From contig NC_061863.1 of the NCBI RefSeq assembly GCF_907164915.1, positions 30,041,258 through 30,105,257 on the forward strand: a stretch of DNA of 64,000 nucleotides, read 5' to 3'. The first letter of the stretch is position 1; each line of letters opens with the position of its first letter. The notes beneath the pieces are model-generated. The model saw only the letters and a list, made by a program, of their open reading frames with translations. It made no database searches and was not told the origin of the DNA. Source of the stretch: Impatiens glandulifera (taxonomy: Eukaryota > Streptophyta > Magnoliopsida > Ericales > Balsaminaceae). A program made the translations under genes and the position numbers. This document shows positions 1 to 11,344 of the stretch, in pieces.

Positions 1-74
1 ATCTGATTCTTCACCATACTGAATTCTTCCAAGGTTTCCTTGTGGCGTTCATCATTGAAATGCCTTTCAATGTC

Positions 75-2923
75 CTATAATTCACTTTGATGGTTGAAGA
101 GATCCTTTTCAAACTTTGAAAAGTTTACATTCTCAATATGGGTCTCATATGTGTTTTTCTTCAAAGTGTTATCCAGCTCAGTGAGGACCTTGAAAATATT
201 GTGAAAGCTCTCTCTTTTTTCTTCCCTTGAGTTCATTGTCTGACACATGGTCTTCTGAATTGATGAGAGCATAGACCTCATAGATTTTAACATTTGGTTT
301 TCTCCGGCAGATGACTCTTCATGAGACGAAACTTCTTCAGATTCTGCTGCCATACTTTGAATAGGCTCAAAGTTTGTATGAACCTGCAAGGATTGCTCCA
401 GCTGATTTATTTCGTCATTCTTAGCAGCTTTGTCTCGTTCCTCTTCTTCAATTTCTTTTTCAGCCCTCTCAAATCTTTCAAGCAGATTTCCAGAGTAGTG
501 ACAAGGAATGTTGATGTTTTCGTGAACACTTCCCACAACGGCATTGGGAAATAAACGAGGCTTCACAAAACTTGCTTGCTGATCCTGTTCCTCCTCAGAT
601 GAGGAACTTTCTTCTTCATCATCTTTCTCTTTGGAGGGTTCCCCCTCAGTTCTGGCAGTTTCTGGCTGAGTGTCCTCGGTCAATTTTTCTTGAACAACCT
701 CTGTTCTCGCAACAAGGGTTATTAACATGTCTTCTTCAATAGGAGTATTCAAAGCCTCCTCAATCACATCTTCTATGATGACTTCTTCTTCATTTATCTC
801 AAGACCTTGTTCAGGCTCTTGGATAATCACATCTTCTTATTCTTCTCCATTCAGACGCTCTTGAATAAGTTGATCTAGAATGCGTCTCTCTTCGGCAGAA
901 AGATTCCCGAATTCGATCAGAAGAGCAACATCTGTCTCATCAGCATCATTATCAGCATCTGGAATATCCATAGCTTCTTCTTCTCCTTCTTCATTGAGAG
1001 GTTCTTCGCCAGAGCAATCGGCATCGTGAATGTGTCTAGAAGCAACAGAGACATAACTGTCCAGGATATCATTCAACTTCTTCAATACCTTCACTTCAAC
1101 ATCAGCTCCTTTCACATTAGGATTGAAGTTAGCTTTTCTAGCTTCAAAAATTGGAAAAAGAGCTTTTCCAAAAATGCAAGCTTCCACCAGTCCTTTTCTC
1201 TTTAGGGCCTCACCAACTTCTGAAGTTCTTGACCATTTCAAGACTTTCTTCTCATTTGCCACCCTTTTCTTCCATTCTTTAGTAATAGCAGCATTTGATA
1301 GGGAATCGTTGTACTTGGATGACAGCCTCTCCATGGACCAGGATTCGTAAATTCCCAATTTCTTAGCAGAAAGAACTTTAACTTGATCCAAAATAAGGTC
1401 AACGATACCTGTTGCCTCAGATTCCTTCTCAGGAGCTTGAATTACAATGGATTTACCTTTTACGATAACCTCTACGGGTCTTGGAGCAAGTCTTGGTTCA
1501 CCAATCACAATTCTACTTGTCTCTTTTCTGGAGCGCAATAGTTCAAAAGCATATTGTGGTTTCTTACAGAGCTCAGCAGGAAGCTCTATACAAACAACTT
1601 TCCCAGCTACCAATGAATCTTTAGGAACTAGAGAAATGGGTTCACCAGCCACAAGGGTAAGAACAACACCTTGTTCTGGTTGCGATGACTCTGTAGCACC
1701 GGCGGCTACCAGATCAGTTTGAATAACAGGAGACTCAGCCCTGTCAACAGTTTCATCATTTAGACCGGCTGACTCAACAGTAGGCCCTTCAGCAGATTCT
1801 CTCAAAGGAAAGAATATGGATTCCGCTTGTTCCACTACGGGAACATTAAATTTTGGCACAGCGGCCAAGGATTTGGAAGACTTTACCTTAGCAAATTTAG
1901 ACGCGCGGGGGGGCGCCTTTGTCTTCTTATCCTTTGAGGCATAGGACCTCGAAGGTTTCCTCAAATAGGTTGAGGGAGTGGATAATGATGACATTGGGGT
2001 TGCAGCAAGTACGCCTGGACCTTGCTTCAACCTTGAATCAACAAATTCAAAGTCCTTCTGGTTTGGACTTTTCATACTGGAGGAATTAGCCTCCGATTCG
2101 TTCACTATTTTGGTTCTCTTTGCCCCTGTTGATAGAATATAAGTAGAGGTTTTGATCGAGTGGAAGGTTTTCCACCGGTCTGGAAGCTGGAAGCACCAGG
2201 TGCAGATTCAAGGTTGTTCTTCAACCTCGTCAGTGTACTAGCCACTGTAAGAGCAGTAAAAACTCGTGGAGAATTAATCTGCATCGGTTCACCAACGGGA
2301 ACCCCCAAATGCTTCAACAAGTGTCTTAGTTGAGCCGCATATGTAATACTTTCTTTGTTCGTCTGACTGATAGAATAACACAAATTCTGAAAAAGGGTAT
2401 GCGCCCAGTTTACCTGGATCCCTTTTGAAATAGAACACATATAGTCAAAAAGGTCTTGACTATAGAGATTGAAGGAACCAGCCTTCCCTTGAATCGCCTT
2501 CGCCACCACGTCGTTCAGAAGAATGAATTGCGGTTTGAATACGTTCTTTTATCCATTCACATGGATTTTTTAACCGTCTGTAGAGAAAGTTGTCTTCATC
2601 TCCTCCATGATTTCTGAAGAGAGAACCAAGTTGAAAAGATGACCCTCCGTCGGAAGTTCAAAGAACTCCTCATAAACTGCTTCGTCGAAAGAAATCTCCA
2701 TTCCGTTGACGGTTGCTACGATGGAATCATCCACCATAACTGCCGTTTTGAAGTACTCGAGAACTTCATCTTCGTAGAAGATGAACGGTCTGCCTAAATA
2801 CTTCCTTAACCCAAAATATTCTAGGGTTTGGAACATCTTCACCACTTCCGGTTGATCAAACAAATACACCGATGGAAAGTCCACCTGCAAAGTACAGTGA
2901 CCGAGAGTGATTTTCTTCACCAT
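75..2923 (-). pseudogene. R1 accessory protein gene (long, one shared N-terminal domain), broken
   Basis: Sense accessory gene downstream of gag. It starts at the ATG at 2923 (MVKKITLG; the upstream in-frame GTG is not a eukaryotic start). Residues 1 to about 110 form the domain shared with R4/R5 accessory genes: a VDF start, GLRKYLGRPF, VLEYFKTA, SIVATV and F-LPTEG. A stop at 2570-2572 ends the first segment; 2509-2105 holds the second conserved part (VNWAHTLFQNL); 2105-75 is one low-complexity reading frame with an acidic region and a coiled-coil-like C-terminus, interrupted by a nonsense codon at 837-839 and another at about 72-74, where homologous sequence continues. Function unknown. R7 carries a homologous C-terminus that ends in an RGG tail. 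Confidence 0.75.
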
Positions 2924-3043
2924 TTTTGAGAGAATATGAATCGACACGAGATTTCAGAGAAATTTAGTGAGAGAATTGCAAAGAAATCTAGGGTTCTTAG
3001 AGATTTCGAGAGATTGGAAGCTTTCAAATTCATGCAGAAATGT

Positions 3044-3053
3044 CCTTATATAG
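3044..3053 (-). promoter_or_regulatory. TATA box of R1 accessory gene
   Basis: Minus strand CTATATAAGG, about 120 bp upstream of the accessory ATG at 2923. The intervening leader is purine-rich with GAGAGA runs, as in the R4 and R5 accessory leaders. Start of transcription is inferred. Confidence 0.6.
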
Positions 3054-3289
3054 ATGAAAGAGGGAAATACAGAATAACCGTCTATTCTAGGGGTATGGCC
3101 CATTAATAAATGTTAGACGTCCTTTTTCAAGAAGTCATCATTAAAAATGAGGGTATATCAGTCATTTTCTCTAAAATTGATAGACACATGTCTTCATGTT
3201 AGTAAGAGATGACTATTTGATGTTTTGAGCGGGAGAAGCAGATAACTCTCAACATGGGACAACTGTCATTGATCAGTCTAATCGGCACG

Positions 3290-3490
3290 TAGTTAGACGT
3301 TTTTCTTACTCCACAAATCCAATATAACACAACGTCTATTAGACGGATGAGTGTATTAGACGTATACGTCAAATTCCGTGTTTATAACAAATTCGTCTAA
3401 TGTTTATTAGACGTGTACGTCTAATTCCGCATAAACACCACGTGTTAAACGTATGTTTATTAGACGTGAGCATCCTTTTGCTCAAGACGT
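3290..3490. repeat. Palindrome cluster upstream of R1 accessory gene
   Basis: Several TTAGAC/GTCTAA half-sites with ACGT centres (ATTAGACGTGTACGTCTAAT and variants) lie 240-440 bp upstream of the accessory gene's TATA box, inside the element body. The motif is otherwise found in LTR U3 arrays in this window. Confidence 0.7.
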
Positions 3491-3559
3491 AAAAACATCT
3501 AACGTCTATTAGACGTGTCCGTATACTTACGTAGGCATAACACCTCAACATATAGACTT

Positions 3560-3906
3560 AGATGTATGGATTATGAGCAAAAATATGTCTAAGTACATAC
3601 TGTTTCTTTTAGACACCCTTGTCTTATTAGACCGATTAAGGATATTCGTCTAGAGAGTATCTTTACTTCCAAAGAAATTTTTCCCTCTCATTATGAATAT
3701 GGATATTTAGAGTTTAATAAACAATTTTTGTGGTCCAAAGACCAAAACCATTTTTAACAAATAAAAACATTTATTCTTCCAGAATGGCAAATGACATTGT
3801 TGATCTTCCAAGTTGTGTACACAGAGGAGTACTCTTCTAGCTTCCATCCTGCTATCCTCCTGCATCACATACAAAATAAACTATTTACAAACATTGGTAC
3901 CCATAC
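3560..3906 (-). other. R1 post-gag non-coding stretch
   Basis: Reading on the minus strand past the gag stop, no protease motif (DSG) or integrase appears. The stretch aligns by eye with 50413-50612 of R6, including TGATGCAGGAGG and GATCAACAATG landmarks, so it is part of the element and not a later insertion. Confidence 0.65.
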
Positions 3907-5703
3907 TTAATTGGGTCCTCGATCAATTAGTCCCTTAGGAATCCATATTTAAGTTATTCTAATGGATTTCCCATTTTGTGTTGTGATTAATGCATAAGAT
4001 TTTGACTTAGCAGATGACTTCCTGCTAGCCACTGATCCTTTGACTTTTGAAGAAGATTTTTTTAAAAAACTCCTTGACTTAAAGTCAGGTTTTATATTAC
4101 CAGACTTATTAGCTTTTTCTAGCTTATTCTGAAGCCAGCTAACAGTCGGTGGAACATAAACTATTTCATTTTTGAAAACAACTTCTTCATGAATAGGATC
4201 AGATTCAATGTCAGTCATACTTTCTTTGACAAAACTTATTGGCTTAAGTTTTTAATTTGGTTTTGACTTTTTGCATGACAGATTAGGATCATTGCTGTCA
4301 AATCCCAATCCGGATCTAGATCTAGCAGGTTTTAACATGCTGATCTGATATTTGACACCATCACCAGACCTTGTCCATGCACAGACAACACAGTTAAGCC
4401 TTTTGTTTTCAGATGAAAGAATTTGAATCTGTTCCTTGAGTATCTCATTCTCAAATGAGATCTCTTCAATCTTCTTTTCAAAATCATTTGACTCTTTCTC
4501 TTTAGACAGATTTGGTTTATTTAAATCTGATGCAGATTTAGTTTCATTTAGAGATTCTGCTAGCTTCCTGTACTCGATGACCATGCCATCTAGTGCAGCT
4601 ACCAGTTGTTCCCTTGAAAACATTTCGGAAGAAAAATCAAATACCTCAGTCTCCTGAGTTCCTTCTTCATCTTCTCTTGCCATGAAGCAAGCCACGTCTT
4701 CTTCATCACTTTCACTGGATGAGAAGTACGAGCCACGGCTGCTTCCTCTGTTCTTTCCGTCACCAGCCATAAGAGCCTTCAGCTCTTTTCCATCATCCTT
4801 AGCGTCTTCACGCTTTGGCTTCTGGCATTCCGATGCATAATGACCTTTAATACCACAGTTAAAACAAGTAACATTAGCTTTAGATTTTCTATTATCATTA
4901 GAATTTGAAGAGTTTGAGTTAGAGTTGCTCTTCTTCATGAAGTCGTCAAACTTCTTCACAAAGAGAGATATGACATCGCTGCTTAGCTGCTGAGCTGACA
5001 TCTTCACGTCTGGAGCGGTTGGTGGCTCTTCAGCAATCACCAGCGCCTTGGCAATGATAATAGAAGTGGGTTGATCTTCTTCCATCCTACAGTTCAACTC
5101 GAACTCATAGGCTTTCAGGTCAGCAAAGAGATCAAAGAGAGAGATCTTGTTAAGATCTTTGGATTCTCTCTTCGCCATAGTCTTTATGTCCCATTCTCTT
5201 GGAAGAGCACGCATGACCTTGATAGAAAGTTCCCGGTTGCTATATGTCTTGCTTAGAATGGACAGAGAGGAGACGATCTTGCTAAATCTGGTGTCTAAAT
5301 CGTTCATTGTTTCACCAGGACGCATTTTGAAGCTGTCGAACTGTTGAGTAGCAACCATGATCTTGTTTTCTTTGGTTTGCTCATTGCCCTCACATAGTTG
5401 AGTGAGTCTGTCCCAGACCTCTTTGGTAGTGTCACATTCGATGATGTAGTTGAACATACTGTAATCGAGAGATCTGTACAGAACATCAAGAGTCATATTG
5501 TTGAGGTTGTTCTGCCTCTTTTTATTAGCGGTCCAGTCAGCCTTCTCCTTATCAATCTTGATAGGACCTTCTATAACAACGCTCCACATGTCATCATGAA
5601 GAGAAGAGATATGAGCACGAACTCTTTTCTTCCAGACAATGTAGTTTTCACGAGAGAAGGTTGGAATGGCTGTAGCACTGGCATCTTTAGGTATGTTCGA
5701 CAT
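3907..5703 (-). pseudogene. gag: R1 gag (UBN2-type, zinc knuckle), two nonsense codons
   Basis: Capsid/nucleocapsid polyprotein of a copia element, about 599 codons from the ATG at 5703 to the TAA at 3907-3909. The N-terminus (about residues 15-45, ENYIVWKKRVRAH) and residues 60-210 match the DUF4219/UBN2 gag type. A CCHC zinc knuckle (CFNCGIKGHYASEC) lies at residues 280-293 and packages RNA. The acidic, Ser-rich region after it is typical. In-frame stops at 4252-4254 and 3949-3951 replace sense codons still readable in R6, so this copy is dead. The terminal stop follows GPN and precedes VWVP, a junction shared by all gag copies here. Confidence 0.85.
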
Positions 5704-5734
5704 ATTTCAGGAAAGGCTTGAGAATAGAAACAGG

Positions 5735-5746
5735 GCTCTGATACCA
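5735..5746 (-). promoter_or_regulatory. R1 primer-binding site (initiator Met tRNA)
   Basis: Minus strand reads TGGTATCAGAGC, the usual plant copia primer-binding site complementary to the 3' end of initiator methionine tRNA, two bases from the LTR end. Confidence 0.9.
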
Positions 5747-5748
5747 AT

Positions 5749-8157
5749 TGATAGGATCAGCTTTATCGATAGAGACGGAGGTTTGGCTAAGGATGAAGGC
5801 TTATGAAAAACGGTTTAAAAGAAATCCTTTTAGGGATTTAATTCGCTTTCTATTCTACGCAAACTTTGTGTAAACACTTGAAACGGATTCAAGGCGGAAT
5901 TGTTTACTTGGGTTTGAAGCACAAGATGAAATATGAAAAGATAAAAGAAAAGAAGAACACAGCAGTTTGTTTATGGATGTTCGGAGAAACTCTCCTACAT
6001 CACCATTTTTTCCAACCACCGGAAGGATTCATTATAAAATGATTAGTTACAAATACAGTTTACACACACACTTAGCTCACTATTGAACAGAACACTTTAT
6101 GTTCAATTACAAGATGAATATAATCACTCAGCTAAAGGTGTTTTGATTCTAGCTCTCTCTCTCGATTTACACACAGTACAATCAGAAAGAAGCTTCACAA
6201 TATTCAAAGGCTTGAATTCTCTGAAGTTTCAGTAAGCAAGATTGGCAAGTAACCGGTTAACTAGTGCTTCGTCCGTTGTCCTTAGGATTGGTTAAATACT
6301 GAGCAGGAGCTAACGGTCGAAACTTCAAGAATGATACGTGGCACTCTTCCATTGGAAAGCCTCCATTGTATACAGCAGGTTCTGAGCACAAGGATCGTGG
6401 CCGTACAGAACTAGTAGTGCGCCGAATATTCCATCAGAGATGTACCTGCAAAACAAGTAATTTGAGGAAAATTCTCTTACGTGGCATTCCTTGATTGGAT
6501 GCGTATAGCTGCTCTACTAATCTTCATTAGAAAATGGAGCAGAAGTAGGGTACAACTATAGCACTGCTTAAACTGAGCATTAGACGTATTTCAGTTAGAC
6601 GGATTGTGAAAATCATTCTAATGAAATAAGTCATCTCCTTCTAACAGAAAAACGTCTATTAGACCGCCTGGTCTAATAGAATTAGACTCTCGTCTAATTA
6701 CAATAACCATTAGACTGCACGTCTAACTCCACTAAGTTAGATTGCACGTCTAATTCCGGTTCTACCTCAGACTTGTCTGAAGGAGTTAGACTCACGTCTA
6801 ACTTTCATAAATTAGACTACACGTCTAATTATCCAATAACCATTAGACTGCACGTTTAACTCCACTGAGTTAGACTGCACGTCTAATTCCGGTTCTACCT
6901 CAGACTTGTCTAAAGGAGTTAGACTCACGTCTAACTTTCATAAATTAGACTACACGTCTAATTATCCAATAACCATTAGATTGTACGTCTAACTCCACTG
7001 AGTTAGACTGCACGTCTAATTCCTGTTCTACCTCAGACTTGTCTTAAGGAGTTAGACTCACGTCTAACTTTCATAAATTAGACTACACGTCTACTTATCC
7101 AATAACCATTAGACTACACGTATAACTCCACTGAGTTCGACTACACGTCTAATTCCGGTTCTACCTCAGACTTGTCTGAAGGAGTTAGACTCACGTGTAA
7201 CTTTCATTAATTAGACCTCACGTCTAATTATTCAATAACCATTAGATTGCACGTCTAACTCCACTGAGTTAGACTGTATGTCTAATTCCGGTTCTACCTC
7301 AGACTTGTTTGAAGGAGTTAGACGCACGTCTAACTTTCATTAATTAGACCACATGACTAATTATAACCATTAGACTGCACGTCTAACTCCACTGAGTTAG
7401 ACTGTACGTCTAATTCCAGTTCTCCTTCAGACTTGTCTGAAGGAGTTAGATGCACGTCTAACTTTCATTAATTAGACCACACGTCTAATTATTCAATAAC
7501 CATTAGACTGCACGTCTAACTCCACTAAGTTAGACTGCACGTCTAATTCCGGTTCTACTTCAGACTTGTCTGAAGGAGCTAGACTCACGTCTAACTTTCA
7601 CTTTCTATTAGACTACATGTCTAACTTTATTAAGTTAGACTGGACGTCTAATTCCGAATATCAATTAGACTACCCGTCTAATTACAAATATATTAGACTT
7701 ACGTCTAATTCCGTGTATTCATTAGACTTGCATTTAATTCTTTACATCTATTAGACTACACGTCTAACTCCGATGAGTTAGATTGTACGTCTAATTCTAT
7801 TATACTTACATCTAATTCCGTGTATTCATTAGACTTGCGTCTAATTCTTTACATCTATTAGACTACACGTCTAACTCCGATGAGTTAGACTGTACGTCTA
7901 ATTCTATTAGACTTACGTCTAATTCCGTGTAATCATTAGACCATCCGTCTAATTACACGTCTATTAGACTACATGTCTAACTCCACTGAGTTAGACTGTA
8001 CGTCTAATTCTATGCAATGAAAGTCAAAATCAGTCTAATGACCCTCATTAGATCCAAGTCTTATAACATATTGTCTCATTAGATCCAAGTTATTTCATCA
8101 TCAAAATATAAGTGGTTAAATTATTTCAACACTTAGTCAAAATAATTTGACCCAACA
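5749..8157 (-). repeat. R1 5' LTR (2409 bp) with palindrome array
   Basis: On the plus strand it runs from TGATAGGATC to CCCAACA, giving the TG...CA ends of an LTR; the left edge sits two bases from the primer-binding site. Read on the minus strand, U3 starts with TGTTGGGTCAAATTATTTTG, the same start as the R6 and R7 LTRs. U3 holds the array at about 6570-8020. A TATTTAA promoter candidate lies near 6291-6300 and the conserved R/U5 block at 5974-6050. No second LTR is available for dating. Confidence 0.85.
6570..8020. repeat. Palindrome array in R1 LTR with 133-bp higher-order repeat
   Basis: Dozens of copies of TTAGAC...GTCTAA, typically TTAGACTGCACGTCTAA, each able to form a short hairpin. 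From 6707 to about 7570 they are organised in a higher-order unit: the tag AACCATTAGAC recurs with CCAT starting at 6707, 6840, 6973, 7106, 7239, 7367 and 7500, a 133-bp period (one unit is 128). From about 7590 on, the order is looser. Confidence 0.9.
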
Positions 8158-8194
8158 AAAGAGTTAATTAACGGAAAATACAAAATATTAAACA
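8158..8194. other. Short spacer between R1 and R2
   Basis: A few tens of AT-rich bases between the R1 LTR edge and the first R2-like sequence. A target duplication for R1 cannot be tested because its other end is outside the window. Confidence 0.4.
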
Positions 8195-8239
8195 ACTGAG
8201 TTTTGATGATGTTTAAATATGAATGAAGTTAAGCCGTCT

Positions 8240-8818
8240 AATTGTTTTTGTGCATGTGCATCAGACTTTGCTAACTTAGACGGGATCTAAATAGGCTAAT
8301 TAGACGTGTAATGTAGTTAGATGTTACAGTCTAACAGATACGTAGTTAGACGTTGTAGTCTAACAGATACATAGTTAGACGTGTAGTCTAACAGATATGT
8401 AGTAGATGTTGCAGTCTAACAGATACGTAGTTAGACGTCTAGTCTAATACGTATGTCGTTAGACGTCTAGTCTAACAGGTACATAGTTAGACGTTGTAGT
8501 CTAACAGATACGTAGTTAGATGTGCAGTCTAACAGATACGTATTTAGATATTGTAGTCTAACAAATACGTAGTTAGACGTGTAGTCTAGCAGATACGTAG
8601 TTGGACATGTAGTCTAACAGAGACGTAGTTAGACATGTAGTCTAACTCCTTCAAACAAGTCTAAATTGATATGTAGTTAGACGTGTAATCTAACATATAT
8701 GTAGTTAGACGTTACAGTCTAACAGAAACGTAGTTAGACGTGCAGTCAAACAGATACGTAGTTAGACATTGCAGTCTAATAGATACGTAGTTAGACGTGT
8801 AGTCTAACAGATACGTAG
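8240..8818. repeat. R2 palindrome array, left part (28-29 bp period)
   Basis: Tandem units of about 28-29 bp: a hairpin core such as TTAGACGTGTAGTCTAA plus the spacer CAGATACGTAG. The array is cut by the R3 insertion and resumes at 10087. Confidence 0.9.
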
Positions 8819-10086
8819 TGTTAGAAAAATTAAGTAAGCTAATTTTTAAACCGTCCAAACACTTCTTAAAACGTTTTCAAACCGGCCACCACTTACAAGT
8901 TTTGAATATTTATTCTAAATAATAAAAAAGGGAGAAATTATTAGAAAAATTAAGTAAGTTCATTTTAACTGGACAAAGAACTTAACCAGTCTCAAAATTT
9001 CTTTTGCAGGTACCGCACCAGAGCGATTGAGACACTATGTCTCAAAGAAATCCGGACAATCAAGAAAATTGGTGTTACTCCCCTAAACTGGATCAGCTAA
9101 GATGAAAATCGCATGAAGCATCCTATCAGGTCGGCTCAAATATCGAAGATCTTAAGGCCAACAGGAAAGTATTCAAATTGATAAAATCTGTGAAAGATGA
9201 CGTAATGAATCTCTTAGAAATGAACATAAGAAGGATCCGTGATCCGAATCAGAAGCATGCAACAAGAGCAATGATGATTAATTATCCAAGATCACAAGCA
9301 ATCTTCTGAAACAGGCGGTCGGCTAATGCATGTCTGCCAGATGTCCAAAATGACAAGGCAAACACGCCACCTGAACCTGGTCGGTTCGGCTAACCAATCA
9401 ATAGATGAGAGAGAAATATGACCGTTGTCATAATCTCTATATAAAGGAAGCCAATAACAGTAGAGAAACACACAACGCGTACGAGCTAGAAACAACTTAG
9501 TTTTCAAATAATCAAGCCTAAAAGACATCCTGAGTTCATATAGCTTTTCTGATTCAAAGTGAAACAATTATTGTAAAAGAAATTTGTGTATTTTACCTTG
9601 TGTAAAAGTATTACATCATTGTGTGAGTGGTGTAACCGACGAGTAGTAAATAAGACTCGATCGGAGTGAGTGTTTGTTTGTGGAATATTCCAGTTAGTGA
9701 ATATCCTTCTCACTGTTTGAGAAGAAGGGGTGACGTAGGAGATTTAACTCCGATCATCCATAAAATATCTGTCTTGTGTTCTTTATTTTACTTTCGGCTC
9801 ACTTACACTAACCGAACCGAAATACCATTCACATAAACCGAACCGGCCCCTCTCTCCACCTTAACTAACTCCTTCTACTACCTTCCAAACCGAATTGTGT
9901 GAGTTTCTTCAGATTGAAACGGACATTTCCGCACTTGAACTCGGTTCAAGAGTCTGTGACAATCTGTGTAGTGTTAAGAGCGGTTCTAGTCTTTAACCAA
10001 ATTAGTACCAGTGTGTTGTGTTGTTGTTGTAAGCGATATACCTTTAGCCGGACCCCGGTCCCCTATCGGCAATCCCGATCCTAACA
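8819..10086 (+). mobile_element. R3: internally deleted copia element nested in R2
   Basis: Insertion in the R2 array running from TGTTAGAAAAATTAAG to GATCCTAACA, flanked by CGTAG (8814-8818) and CATAG (10087-10091), a 5-bp target duplication with one CpG-type change. It starts with a short LTR fragment and then has a polypurine tract (AAAAAAGGGAGAAAT, about 8924-8938) and an LTR (8939-10086) that begins with TATTAGAAAAATT in place of TGTTAG. TATA box CTATATAAAGG at about 9438-9448 and the conserved TGACGTAGGAG block at 9719-9765. All coding sequence is lost. Confidence 0.75.
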
Positions 10087-10290
10087 CATAGTTAGACGTG
10101 CAGTCTAACAGATACGTAGTTATACACTGGCGTCTAACTCCTTTAGACAAGTCTGAAGGGATGCGTAGTTAGATGTTGTAGTCTAACTCCATTAGACGGG
10201 TAGTCTAATGGAACACGCTATTAGACGTTGACGTCTAACTCCCTTAGACTAAGTAGTCTAATGGAGCACGTCTAATGCTTCACTTCAGCA
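10087..10290. repeat. R2 palindrome array, right part
   Basis: Continuation of the 8240-8818 array after the R3 insertion, with the same TTAGAC/GTCTAA cores; the last units drift into longer spacers before the unique part of the LTR. Confidence 0.85.
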
Positions 10291-11077
10291 GCCGTTTGAA
10301 GTTAGCATACGTCTACCCACAATCAACTAGTTGTCTGCTACTCTGCTGCACTCACTCTTGTGCAGTCTAATAATCCAGCTAATTACATCCAATGAACGAA
10401 CATCGCGTATGCAAATGTCCTTCGAACGGTTTGTCTAGTAAGAGATAATATTAGAGAGGATATTCGGCGCATTACATGTTCGGTACGACCATGATCCATT
10501 TGCTCAGAGTCTGCTGCACTCTTGTCCTTTGGGCAGCCTTCCAATGGTCATTTACCACGTGCCCATGAAGAAGATTCGACTGTTAGTTTCCTTCTACTAC
10601 AAATAGATGATCAAGGACAACAACTGAATAACTAGTCACTTTACCGGTTATTCTGCTTACAGGTTATTAATCTTACAAGCTTACTCTTGCACTTACTAAT
10701 TTCTATCATCTTCCAAGTTCAAGAGAGAAAGAATCAAAAATTGTCTAGCAAAGTGAATATTGTTCTTATTATTATAAGTTGAACAGAGGTTGTTATATTT
10801 AACAGAGTGTTTATCTAAATTAGTAAACTATATTTGATTCAAAGAAGTTTAGTGAAATCCTTTCGATTGTGGAAGAAGGGGTGACGTAGGAGAGTTTGCT
10901 CCGAACATCCATAAACAATTTACTGTGTTCTTTACTTTCTTTCTTCCATTGGTTCAAATTTCAAATCCGATGAACACTTCCGCACTTGAATCTGTTTCAA
11001 TAGTTCGAAGGATTTGTGAAGAATAGAAATAGATTTTAACTTATAATAGAGTTAAAATCGAATCGTTTATCGTGAGT

Positions 11078-11116
11078 TGTTATCAATAGCCAGACCCCCC
11101 GTCTCTATTGATAACA
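11078..11116 (+). promoter_or_regulatory. Conserved U5 terminal stem-loop (R2 copy)
   Basis: Perfect 12-bp stem TGTTATCAATAG (11078-11089) with CTATTGATAACA (11105-11116), an inner AGAC/GTCT stem and a C5 loop, 12 bases before the LTR end. Related stem-loops occur at the same place in R6, R7 and R8. Confidence 0.75.
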
Positions 11117-11128
11117 CTGATCTTATCA

Positions 11129-11344
11129 CTCATTGTTTGAACTACGGATCACGCTAGGTCGCCCGTAAGACAAGTTATTCACTTTGAGACCCTTGACACG
11201 CCATTAATAATTGCATGGACTTTCGGCCAGTCATGAGGAATTTTTCCAATACGAATTTGGAAGCTAACAGACTCACCTTTCCAAAGCACCCTAACTTAGC
11301 CTCAATGGTAGTATAAGTTAAAATTTAGGGTCAATAAAAGTTTT
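11129..11344. other. Unassigned sequence left of R4
   Basis: About 216 bp between the R2 LTR end and the R4 target duplication. It continues, across the R4 insertion, into 38472 onwards. I see no gene in it. Confidence 0.5.

Larger units (their letters stand above)
1..8157 (-). mobile_element. R1: gag-plus-accessory copia element, truncated by window edge
   Basis: Minus-strand LTR retrotransposon read right to left: 5' LTR (5749-8157), primer-binding site (5735-5746), gag (5703-3907), a non-coding stretch, then an accessory gene (2923 to beyond the left edge). The 3' LTR lies outside the window. No protease, integrase, reverse transcriptase or RNase H is seen between gag and the accessory gene, so this copy resembles the non-autonomous gag-only class (TR-GAG) and would need pol in trans. 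R6 continues past gag with the same non-coding sequence, so the missing pol looks inherited and not a private deletion. Confidence 0.85.
8195..11128 (+). mobile_element. R2: solo or 5'-truncated copia LTR, interrupted by R3
   Basis: Plus-strand LTR related to those of R6/R7. It contains TTTTGATGATG near its start, a palindrome array, the GATATTCGGCGC block (about 10460), the conserved R/U5 block (10870-10915), the terminal stem-loop (11078-11116) and ends with CTTATCA at 11128. No primer-binding site follows and no polypurine tract precedes it, so it is a solo LTR or a fragment. The first ~40 bp expected of the LTR are missing next to R1. Confidence 0.7.

Noticed and set aside
6570..8020. CRISPR-like array of regularly spaced repeats
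   Set aside because: Spacers are themselves repeated and the context is a plant LTR; no Cas genes and a eukaryotic genome.
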